Below, piece after piece: positions 7,073 to 12,925 of a stretch of DNA of 12,925 nucleotides (within the stretch, counting starts at the first letter, position 1; each line of letters starts with the position of its first letter). Both the position numbers and the translations under genes were made by a program. Source of the stretch: Lichenicola sp964247735. GTDB lineage: Bacteria > Pseudomonadota > Alphaproteobacteria > Acetobacterales > Acetobacteraceae. The notes under the pieces are model-generated. The model made no database searches. It was not told the DNA's origin and was given only the letters and a program-made list of their open reading frames with translations. The stretch is taken from contig CAXTVS010000081.1 of NCBI GenBank assembly GCA_964247735.1, positions 1 to 12,925 on the forward strand, given 5' to 3'.

Positions 7073-8647
7073 TCAGGCCGGGATGGCGTCCGGCTCGCTG
7101 CGGGCGCGCTTGACCAGCAGCTTGTTCAGGGCGTGCACGTAGGCCCGCACCGCGGACACCACCGTGTCGGTGTCGGCGCCCTGGCCGTCCACCATCTTGC
7201 CACCCTCCTCCAGGCGCACGGTGGTGCGCGCCTGCGCGTCGGTGCCCTCGGTCACGGCGCCGACCGAGAACAGCACCAGCCGCGCCTCGTGCGGGAACAG
7301 CGCGCGGACCGCGTTGAACGCGGCGTCCACCGGGCCGGCGCCGGGGGTTTCCGCCGACGCCACCACGCCGTCCAGCTCCAGCTCCAACGTCGCGTGCGCC
7401 GGCCGCCGGGAGCCGGAGAACACGTCCAGCGACACGAAGCGGATCCGGGCGTGGTCGCGCTGCTCGTCGTCGACCAGCGCCACGATGTCCTCGTCGTAGA
7501 GCACCTTCTTGCGGTCGGCGAGGTCCTTGAAGCGGGCGAACGCGTCCTGCAGCTGGTTCTCGCCGAGGTCGCCGTAGCCCATCGCCCTGAGCTTGTCGCG
7601 GAACGCGGCCCGGCCGGAATGCTTGCCCAGCACCAGCGAGGACTTGGTCCAGCCGACGCTTTCCGGGGTCATGATCTCGTAGGTGGCGGCGTTCTTCAGC
7701 ATCCCGTCCTGGTGGATGCCGGACTCGTGCGCGAACGCGTTGCGGCCGACAATCGCCTTGTTCGGCTGCACGTCGAAGCCGGTGATGGTGGCCAGCATGC
7801 GCGACACCCGGAGCAGTTCCGGCGTGCGGACGCCGTTGCGGAACGGCAGCGCGTCGGCGCGGGTGCGCAGCGCCATCACGATCTCCTCCAGCGCCGCGTT
7901 GCCGGCCCGCTCGCCGATGCCGTTGATCGTGCACTCGATCTGCCGCGCCCCGGCGCGCACCGCGGCCACGGTGTTGGCCACCGCCAGGCCGAGGTCGTTG
8001 TGGTTGTGTGCCGACAGGATCACCTTCTCTGCCCCCGGCACCCGCTCGCGCAGAGTGGTGAACAGCGCCGCCATGTCCTCCGGCGTCGCGTAGCCGACCG
8101 TGTCGGGAATGTTGATCGTGTTGGCCCCGGCCCGGATCGCCGCCTCGACGCAGCGGCACAGGAACTCGGGCTCGGTGCGGCTGCCGTCCTCGGCCGACCA
8201 TTCCACGTCGTCGGTGTGCCGGCGTGCGGCCTGGTTGCCGCTGGTGATCAGCTCCAGCACCGTGTGCGGCTCCATGCGCAGCTTGTACTTCATGTGCAGC
8301 GGCGAGGTGGAGATGAAGTGGTGGATTCGCGGCCGCTCCGCCGGGCGCACCGCCTCCGCCGCCCGGGCGATGTCGTCGCGGCCGCCGGTGCGGGCCAGGC
8401 CGCAGATCACCGGGCCGCGCACGTGGGTCGCGATCTCGCGCACGCTGTCGAAGTCGCCGGGGCTCGCCACCGGGAAGCCCGCCTCGATCACGTCCACGCC
8501 CAGCTCGGCCAGCGCGTGCGCCATGCGCAGCTTCTCGGCGATGTTCATGGAGAAGCCGGGCGACTGCTCGCCGTCGCGCAGCGTGGTGTCGAAGATGATG
8601 ACCCGGTCGTCGTCGACGCGGCCGAAGCTCGGATGTTCGATGCTCAT
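7073..8647 (-). CDS. leuA: 2-isopropylmalate synthase
   Basis: A 524-residue enzyme that condenses acetyl-CoA with 2-oxoisovalerate, the first committed step of leucine synthesis, in the cytoplasm. The N-terminal TIM barrel (HMGL-like) begins IIFDTTLRDGEQSPGFSMN, with the divalent-metal Asp and catalytic Arg in DTTLRDGE. SAHNHNDLGLAVANT supplies the metal-binding His-x-His, and CTINGIGERAGNAALEE is the second family signature. The C-terminal about 130 residues (after RIRFVSLDVFSGS) form the LeuA dimer domain that senses leucine for feedback inhibition. Length fits the long (about 510-530 residue) bacterial LeuA type. ATG at 8647 has GGAG five bases upstream; starts further up (8713) would add non-conserved sequence. 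It is a single-gene unit with an unusually structured leader upstream. Confidence 0.97.
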   Translation of the reverse strand: MSIEHPSFGRVDDDRVIIFDTTLRDGEQSPGFSMNIAEKLRMAHALAELGVDVIEAGFPVASPGDFDSVREIATHVRGPVICGLARTGGRDDIARAAEAVRPAERPRIHHFISTSPLHMKYKLRMEPHTVLELITSGNQAARRHTDDVEWSAEDGSRTEPEFLCRCVEAAIRAGANTINIPDTVGYATPEDMAALFTTLRERVPGAEKVILSAHNHNDLGLAVANTVAAVRAGARQIECTINGIGERAGNAALEEIVMALRTRADALPFRNGVRTPELLRVSRMLATITGFDVQPNKAIVGRNAFAHESGIHQDGMLKNAATYEIMTPESVGWTKSSLVLGKHSGRAAFRDKLRAMGYGDLGENQLQDAFARFKDLADRKKVLYDEDIVALVDDEQRDHARIRFVSLDVFSGSRRPAHATLELELDGVVASAETPGAGPVDAAFNAVRALFPHEARLVLFSVGAVTEGTDAQARTTVRLEEGGKMVDGQGADTDTVVSAVRAYVHALNKLLVKRARSEPDAIPA

Positions 8648-8700
8648 GATGGCTCCGTGGAACGATCCGCCAAACCGATCGGGCGGCGCGGACCCTGATG

Positions 8701-8725
8701 GAAAAGACGCCAAGGCTGCCTCAAC
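8701..8725 (-). terminator. Candidate attenuator terminator in the leuA leader
   Basis: On the minus strand 8725-8709 can fold as a seven-pair stem (partly G-U) with a three-base loop (GTTGAGG / CCTTGGC), followed by GTCTTTTC (8708-8701), a short T run. It is weak. It lies between the upstream compound hairpin and leuA. Its GGCAGC (8715-8720) could alternatively pair with GCTGCC of that hairpin (8743-8748), which is the kind of switch an attenuator needs. Confidence 0.3.
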
Positions 8726-8771
8726 CCCCTGAGCAACGCTGCGGCAGCGCCGCAGGCTGACCGCTCAGGGG
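8726..8771 (-). promoter_or_regulatory. Compound inverted repeat in the leuA leader
   Basis: An outer perfect 9-bp stem (8726-8734 with 8763-8771, CCCCTGAGC type) encloses an inner perfect 7-bp stem (8739-8745 with 8749-8755, CTGCGGC type) with a three-base loop. The internal loops are four and seven bases. It lies about 80-125 bases upstream of the leuA start. The outer stem contains the stop codon of the candidate leader peptide, the usual geometry of a ribosome-mediated attenuator. The same structure can form on either strand. Confidence 0.6.
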
Positions 8772-8842
8772 CGGTTAAGTCGGAGCCTGCCAGCGGACGC
8801 GGAGCGATCCGAGCGGGACGCGTTGATGCCCATGGACGGCAT
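8765..8842 (-). CDS. Candidate leuA leader peptide (25 codons, or 22 from the second ATG)
   Basis: The small frame begins with ATG at 8842 (second ATG at 8833) and ends at TGA 8767-8765. It reads MPSMGINASRSDR and onward, closing with GRLRLNRP before the stop. Two Leu codons (CTC, CTT) lie just before the stop, and the stop is embedded in the first arm of the compound hairpin, so a ribosome stalled at these Leu codons would sit at the foot of the stem. Only two Leu codons are fewer than in classical leu leaders. There is no good Shine-Dalgarno. A candidate promoter would put the transcript start near the second ATG, so it might be leaderless. Speculative. Confidence 0.35.
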   Translation of the reverse strand: MPSMGINASRSDRSASAGRLRLNRP

Positions 8843-8869
8843 CCTAGCGGAGCTTTCCTTCATTGCCAG
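8841..8869 (-). promoter_or_regulatory. Candidate promoter of leuA
   Basis: Minus-strand CTGGCA (8869-8864) and TAGGAT (8846-8841) are separated by exactly 17 bases; each matches four of six sigma-70 consensus positions. Transcription would begin near 8833-8835, next to the second ATG of the candidate leader peptide, giving leuA a leader of about 185 bases that includes the hairpins. Confidence 0.4.
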
Positions 8870-9050
8870 GCTTGACGTCGTCGGGAGCAGGCTGACGCCG
8901 CCATGCCGTCGACACCCAATCGTGTGCGGGGCGCGCAACCGGAACGTCCCGCCACTCTCCGTTACAGCGCGACCCCTGCACGCAACCGCCAGGCATCACT
9001 AGATGTATGGCAACCGCCGCACACACCTCCAGGACTTCAGGCCCAGCACG

Positions 9051-9623
9051 ATGCGCGCCCTTCCCGTTTCCTCCTCGGTCCTCGCCGGGCTCGTCGCCCT
9101 GTCCGCCTGTACCGTGGCACCCCCGCCCGGCCCGAGCATCCTGGCCCAGCCCGGCCGCGGCAAGAGCTTCCAGCAGTTCCAGGTCGAGGACCAGAAGTGC
9201 CGTGCCTATGCCGCCCAGGCCAATGGCGGGGTGACGCCGGCTGAGGCCGCCAACCGCAGCGGCATCGGCAGCGCGATCGCCGGCACCCTGATCGGCGCCG
9301 CGGCCGGCGCGCTGCTGAGCGGCGGCGGTCGCCATGCCGGGTTCGGCGCCGCGGTCGGTGCCGGCGGCGGCCTGCTGGTCGGCTCGGCGATCGGCTCCGG
9401 CGCGGCCGCGCGTTCCGGCGCCTCGTTCCAGGCGAACTACGACCGTGCCTATGCGCAGTGCACGGTGGCGTCCGGCAACTACATCCAGCAGCCGCCGTCG
9501 CCGGTGTTCGTGACCCCGCCGCCGGTCTACGTCACGCCGGCCCCGGTTTACGTGACCCCGGCGCCGGTCTATGCGGCACCTCCGCCCCCGCCGCCGGGAC
9601 CGCCGCCCGGTTACGGGTACTGA
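9051..9623 (+). CDS. Glycine-zipper lipoprotein with proline-rich repeat tail
   Basis: A 190-residue predicted lipoprotein. The signal peptide (MRALPVSSSVLAGLVALSA) ends at lipobox Cys20, followed by Thr. A short segment FQQFQVEDQKCRAYAAQANG (about 45-64) with one Cys precedes a glycine-zipper region (about 77-125, SGIGSAIAGTLIGAAAGALL and GFGAAVGAGGGLLVGSAIGSG). Then come NYDRAYAQCTVASGNY with a second Cys, and a C-terminal PVYVTPA repeat tail. The 'DQxCRxYA ... YDxAYxQCM/T' pair of Cys around a glycine zipper recurs in a family of proteobacterial outer-membrane proteins of unknown role; the two Cys may form a disulfide. I chose ATG at 9051 because it starts a proper signal peptide; 9003 would bury it. 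It is unlike the tandem pair apart from the zipper. Its stop abuts the amidase stop. Confidence 0.87.
   Translation: MRALPVSSSVLAGLVALSACTVAPPPGPSILAQPGRGKSFQQFQVEDQKCRAYAAQANGGVTPAEAANRSGIGSAIAGTLIGAAAGALLSGGGRHAGFGAAVGAGGGLLVGSAIGSGAAARSGASFQANYDRAYAQCTVASGNYIQQPPSPVFVTPPPVYVTPAPVYVTPAPVYAAPPPPPPGPPPGYGY
9501..9584 (+). repeat. 21-base tandem repeat, about four units, in the lipoprotein tail
   Basis: Units at 9501-9521, 9522-9542, 9543-9563 and 9564-9584 (the last degenerate) encode PVFVTPP, PVYVTPA, PVYVTPA and PVYAAPP. The proline-tyrosine-valine repeat could span the periplasm or contact peptidoglycan; that is inference. Confidence 0.8.
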
Positions 9624-10523
9624 TCAGCCGGCCAGGCGGGTGAAGCCGCCGGCGGCCGAGGCGAAGTAGCCGTCGATCGCCTCCGCCATGGCGCTCGCGA
9701 CGGTCGTGCGGTGCGCCGACTGGCGCAGTGCTGCCTCGTCCAGCCGGTTGGACATGAAGCCCATCTCGACCAGCACGCTCGGGATGTCGGCCGCCTTCAG
9801 CACCACGAAGCCGGCATGCCGGGACGGATTGCTGAGCAGGCTGACCCGTGGCCGGAACGCCGTCACCACGCTGCCCGCCATGTGTGCAGAGCCGGCCCTG
9901 GTTTCCTCACGCACTAGGCTGGCCAGGATCCGTTGCACGGCGGGCGTGGTGCCGTGGAACGACGGTCCGGCATAGCGGTCGGCGCTGTTCTCGGTATGCG
10001 CCAGCGCCGCGGTCTGCGCGTCCGAGGCGCCGTCCGACAGGGTGTAGACGCTGGCGCCGCGCACGGCGGGATCGTGCAGCGCGTCGGCATGCATGGACAC
10101 GAACAGGGCTGCCTGCCTGCCTTCCGCGATGCCGACCCGGTCCTCGAGCGGGATGAACACGTCGCGCCCGCGCGTCAGCTCGACCCTGTAGCGGCCGGAG
10201 GCGAGCAGCTGGCGCTGCAGCTCGGCCGCCGCCGCCTCGGCCACGTGCTTCTCGAAGGTGCCCGACACGCCGATGGCACCCGGATCCTTGCCGCCATGGC
10301 CGGGGTCGAGCATGACCAGCGGCCGCTCCGGAGCCGCACGGCCGACGACTGCCGGCGCGGGAAGGCTGCGGCGCGGGCGCGCCACAGCCTGCGCCAGCCC
10401 GGGCGCAACCGAACCGGCTGCGCAGGCCACCGCGGCCATGACGGCGCGTCGTGTCGGCGCGCCCGCCACCGGTTCCAGCCGCGCCCGGTATCCGGAGCTG
10501 TTCCGCGTCCCCATCGCAGCCAT
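9624..10523 (-). CDS. amiC: Zinc N-acetylmuramoyl-L-alanine amidase (Amidase_3 family)
   Basis: A 299-residue enzyme that cuts the amide bond between MurNAc and the peptide stem, in septal wall splitting and turnover. The N-terminus has a twin-arginine-like signal (TRRAVMAAVACAAGSVAPGLAQA, residues 24-46), and the E. coli relatives AmiA and AmiC use Tat. The Amidase_3 domain begins PLVMLDPGHGGKDPGA: zinc ligands are H76, E91 (in GTFEKHV) and H145 (in FVSMHADA), with catalytic E253 in VLVEMGFMSN. The catalytic domain is complete. There is no AMIN domain before it, so septal targeting must rest on other parts or on the short N-terminal linker. Start ATG 10523 has only a weak Shine-Dalgarno; internal ATG at 10514 would also keep the signal. 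The stop codon begins exactly where the converging lipoprotein gene ends. The gene symbol is by family; AmiA and AmiC cannot be told apart here. Confidence 0.94.
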   Translation of the reverse strand: MAAMGTRNSSGYRARLEPVAGAPTRRAVMAAVACAAGSVAPGLAQAVARPRRSLPAPAVVGRAAPERPLVMLDPGHGGKDPGAIGVSGTFEKHVAEAAAAELQRQLLASGRYRVELTRGRDVFIPLEDRVGIAEGRQAALFVSMHADALHDPAVRGASVYTLSDGASDAQTAALAHTENSADRYAGPSFHGTTPAVQRILASLVREETRAGSAHMAGSVVTAFRPRVSLLSNPSRHAGFVVLKAADIPSVLVEMGFMSNRLDEAALRQSAHRTTVASAMAEAIDGYFASAAGGFTRLAG

Positions 10524-11151
10524 GGTCGCCCGTTCCGCCTGCCCGTGCGCAGGCTAGCATGGTGTCCGGGCCGATGCAGTCCCGGATCGGAATCCGTCAC
10601 CCGAAATCCGCGTCCTGGAGCGGCTCCTGTTGCGCTGCTTGCGGAACAGCCGGATCTTCGTCACACTCGGTAGGGTGGAACGGATGCTTTCGCAGTCGCT
10701 TCCTGCCGGACAGGCAGGATGCATGCGATCGAACCCGTCCGGCATGTTGCCTTCCGCATGACGGCGCGCACGCCGATGGGCCGGATCTTTCCTGCGCCCG
10801 GACCGGCGAGCACCCGCACGCTCCCGCACCTGCCGTGCCCGCGGATCGACCTTTGCGTCGCCCGGCGCCACAGACCGCCCGAACGGGGCGTGCCGGTTTC
10901 GCCGCGCATGTCCTGTCGTTGAACGCCTAAGGACCCGATGACCGCCGTCACCAACCCCCACAGCGCCTGCAGGACGAGGATGGCCACGCGCCGCCTCGCG
11001 TCGGCCGGCGACGGGCCGCGGACGGCAGCACCGGGCATCCCCCCCATCGCCGCGCGCGCGACGCCCTGCCTGCCCCCCGCCGAGCGCGGGTTCCGTCCGG
11101 TCCGGACCGGCGACAGGAGCGGTGCCCCGGCCCACCGGAGCCCATCCCACC
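10524..11151. other. Long divergent intergenic region between amidase gene and rne
   Basis: These 628 bases separate two divergent genes and have no gene I trust. Open frames cover it on both strands but have irregular composition. It should contain the amidase promoter (a TAGCCT-like element near 10556-10550 on the minus strand, without a good -35) and the rne promoter plus a long 5' leader. In E. coli the rne leader is long and folded and lets RNase E regulate its own mRNA, so a structured leader is expected here. I cannot place a promoter with confidence. Confidence 0.6.
11097..11110. promoter_or_regulatory. 14-base perfect palindrome upstream of rne
   Basis: CCGGTCCGGACCGG is its own reverse complement and ends 41 bases before the rne start codon. 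As DNA it could bind a dimeric regulator; as RNA it would make a short hairpin with a four-base loop in the rne leader. With this GC content chance is a real alternative. Confidence 0.35.
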
Positions 11152-12925
11152 ATGACCAAGCGCATGCTGATCGACACGACCCACGCGGAAGAAACCCGCG
11201 TGGTCGTGCTGGACGGTAACAGACTCGACGACTACGACGTCGAGACGTCGTCCAAGAAGCAGATCAAGGGCAACATCTACCTCGCCAAGATCGTCCGGAT
11301 CGAGCCCAGCCTACAGGCGGCATTCGTCGAGTACGGCGGCAACCGGCACGGCTTCCTCGCCTTCAGCGAGATCCATCCCGACTACTACCAGATCCCGGTC
11401 GCCGACCGCGAGCGCCTGATCGCGCTGCAGGAGGAGGAGGCCCGCGCCGAGGAAGCGCGCGCCGAGCACGAGGACGAGGGACGGGACGAGGCAGGGGAAG
11501 ACGTCGCGCGGGACGGCGATGAGGACGGACCTGCGGGCGTCGAACTCCAGACCCCGCCGGACGCCGAGGACCCGGTTCCCGAGGCGGCGCCCGAAGCGGC
11601 GAACGTCGCGCCCGACGAGCCCCGTGACGAGCAGTACGCCGGACGCGTCGAGACCGGCCTCGACTCCGAGACCACCGCTGCGCCCGATGCCGATCGCGAG
11701 CCCCAGGACGACCAGCCGGTCACCGAGATGCCGCTCGAGATCGAGGCGGACACGGTCGAGGGCGACGTGGTCGCCAGCGACGCGATCGAGGCCGACCCGG
11801 CCGTCGACGACCAGCCCGACGAGCCGGCACCGGAAGTGGTCGGCGGCGAGACCGTCGACGACGGCCACGCCCAGCGGCGCACCGCCCGGTTCCTGCGCCA
11901 GTACAAGATCCAGGAGGTGATGCGCCGCCGCCAGATCATCCTGGTCCAGGTCGTCAAGGAGGAGCGCGGCAACAAGGGTGCGGCGCTCACCACCTACATC
12001 TCGCTGGCCGGCCGCTTCTGCGTGCTGATGCCGAACTCGCTGCGCGGCGGCGGCGTGTCGCGCAAGATCACCTCGGCCGCCGACCGCCGCCGCCTGAAGG
12101 AGATCACCGCCGAGCTGGAGATCCCGCGCGGCATGGGCATGATCGTCCGCACCGCCGGCGCGCAGCGTCCGCGCCCGGAGATACGCCGCGACTGCGAGTA
12201 CCTGCTGCGCACCTGGGACGACATCCGCGAAACCACGCTGGCCTCCACCGCCCCCTGCCTGGTGTACGAGGAGGCGAGCCTGATCAAGCGCGCCATCCGC
12301 GACGTGTACACCCGCGACGTCGAGGAGATCGTGGTCGACGGCGAGCCGGGCTGGCGCTCCGCGCGCGAGTTCATGCGCACGCTGATGCCGGCCAACGCCA
12401 ACAAGGTGAATCTCTGGCGCGACCCGTCACAGACCCTGTTCTCGGCCTACGGGGTCGAGCACCACCTCGACGCCATGCTGCAGCCGACCGTGCAGCTCCG
12501 CTCCGGCGGCTACCTGGTGATCAACCAGACCGAGGCGCTGGTCGCGATCGACGTCAACTCCGGCCGCTCCACCCGCGAGCGCGGCATCGAGGAGACCGCG
12601 TTCCGCACCAACATCGAGGCCGCCGACGAGGTCGCCCGCCAGCTGCGCCTGCGCGACCTGGCCGGCCTGATCGTGATCGACTTCATCGACATGGAGGTCC
12701 GTCGCAACAACGCCATGGTCGAGCGGCGCCTCAAGGACGCGCTGCGCAACGACCGCGCCCGGATCCAGGTCGGCACCATCAGCCATTTCGGCCTGCTGGA
12801 GATGTCCCGGCAGCGGCTGCGCCCGTCGCTGGCGGAAAGCAGCTTCGTGCCCTGCCCGCATTGCGCCGGTTCCGGCTTCATGCGCGGCACCGAAAGCTCG
12901 GCGCTGCACGTGCTGCGGGCCATCG
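11152..12925 (+). CDS. rne: Ribonuclease E, N-terminal catalytic part (cut by window edge)
   Basis: 591 codons are visible of an endonuclease that starts mRNA decay and processes rRNA and tRNA, and scaffolds the degradosome. It begins MTKRMLIDTTHAEETRVVVLDGNRLDDYD (RNase E/G N-terminus). The S1 domain starts at KKQIKGNIYLAKIVRIEPSL and is interrupted by an acidic insert (about residues 93-240) before resuming at MRRRQIILVQVVKEERGNKG. The RNase H-like and 5' sensor regions follow (IVRTAG, EFMRTLMPANANKVNLWRD). The catalytic DNase I-like domain has metal-binding Asp in AIDVNSG (D467) and IDFIDM (D510, D513). The Zn-link CPHCAGSG (C568, C571) identifies the tetramer interface. The small domain and scaffold tail lie off-window. 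ATG at 11152 has GGAG 11 bases upstream. RNase E is preferred over RNase G because of the Zn-link context, the insert and the length. Confidence 0.96.
   Translation, partial: MTKRMLIDTTHAEETRVVVLDGNRLDDYDVETSSKKQIKGNIYLAKIVRIEPSLQAAFVEYGGNRHGFLAFSEIHPDYYQIPVADRERLIALQEEEARAEEARAEHEDEGRDEAGEDVARDGDEDGPAGVELQTPPDAEDPVPEAAPEAANVAPDEPRDEQYAGRVETGLDSETTAAPDADREPQDDQPVTEMPLEIEADTVEGDVVASDAIEADPAVDDQPDEPAPEVVGGETVDDGHAQRRTARFLRQYKIQEVMRRRQIILVQVVKEERGNKGAALTTYISLAGRFCVLMPNSLRGGGVSRKITSAADRRRLKEITAELEIPRGMGMIVRTAGAQRPRPEIRRDCEYLLRTWDDIRETTLASTAPCLVYEEASLIKRAIRDVYTRDVEEIVVDGEPGWRSAREFMRTLMPANANKVNLWRDPSQTLFSAYGVEHHLDAMLQPTVQLRSGGYLVINQTEALVAIDVNSGRSTRERGIEETAFRTNIEAADEVARQLRLRDLAGLIVIDFIDMEVRRNNAMVERRLKDALRNDRARIQVGTISHFGLLEMSRQRLRPSLAESSFVPCPHCAGSGFMRGTESSALHVLRAI

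Noticed and set aside
7133..8698. 521-codon plus-strand ORF opposite leuA
   Set aside because: Composition is a complement artefact (His, Val, Arg, Gln) and leuA is complete with its signatures.
10550..10585. Promoter for the amidase gene around a TAGCCT element
   Set aside because: No acceptable -35 at 16-18 bases; mentioned only in the intergenic entry.
10661..11047. 128-codon minus-strand ORF upstream of the amidase gene
   Set aside because: The first about 40 codons have a hydrophobic stretch (ILVLQALWGLVTAVIG) and G/C-ending codons, but the rest is not protein-like and there is no clear Shine-Dalgarno. It could be a remnant of a small membrane protein, but I cannot support it as a gene.
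10938..11219. 93-codon plus-strand ORF with AAGGA before its ATG
   Set aside because: It overlaps the start of rne in another frame and its Pro/Arg/His-rich sequence lacks any fold signal; the AAGGA is probably chance.
12427..12909. Minus-strand ORFs opposite the rne catalytic region
   Set aside because: They mirror the strongly conserved RNase E catalytic domain and Zn-link on the plus strand.

Overview
The window looks like chromosomal core DNA from a high-GC alphaproteobacterium. Rhodospirillales, and perhaps Acetobacteraceae, is my best guess. That guess rests on protein style and gene content (MreB beginning MFSRLLGVMSNDMAIDLG, an RNase E whose S1 domain is split by a long acidic insert), not on a database search. 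I see no tRNA, rRNA, CRISPR array, insertion sequence or phage gene. Codon use is uniformly G/C-ending, and many long ORFs on the opposite strands are shadows.

Layout. (1) Positions 1-5937, minus strand: an elongation (rod-shape) operon read right to left as mreB, mreC, mreD, mrdA (PBP2). It is followed by a YcjX-family GTPase that runs off the left edge. RodA, which often follows mrdA, is not next. (2) 5938-6271: a divergent promoter region. (3) 6272-7013, plus strand: two tandem, clearly duplicated glycine-zipper lipoprotein genes, closed by a 14-bp perfect hairpin. (4) 7073-8647, minus strand: leuA (2-isopropylmalate synthase). Its 5' leader holds a possible short leader peptide and mutually exclusive hairpins that look like an attenuator. 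(5) 9051-9623, plus strand: a third, unrelated-looking glycine-zipper lipoprotein, which converges with no gap on (6) 9624-10523, minus strand: a zinc N-acetylmuramoyl-L-alanine amidase with a Tat-like signal. (7) 10524-11151: a 628-base divergent non-coding stretch. (8) 11152 to the right edge, plus strand: rne, 5' part.

Functional theme. Most of the window serves the cell envelope: filament and scaffold (MreBCD), lateral-wall transpeptidase (PBP2), amidase, and three lipoproteins predicted to sit in the outer membrane. leuA and rne are housekeeping neighbours.

The points most worth a second look are the candidate leuA attenuator with a possibly leaderless leader peptide, the apparent ATC start of the YcjX gene with a perfect Shine-Dalgarno, the tandem lipoprotein duplication with divergent tails, and the long acidic insert inside the RNase E S1 domain. 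I found no convincing wholly new multi-gene system.
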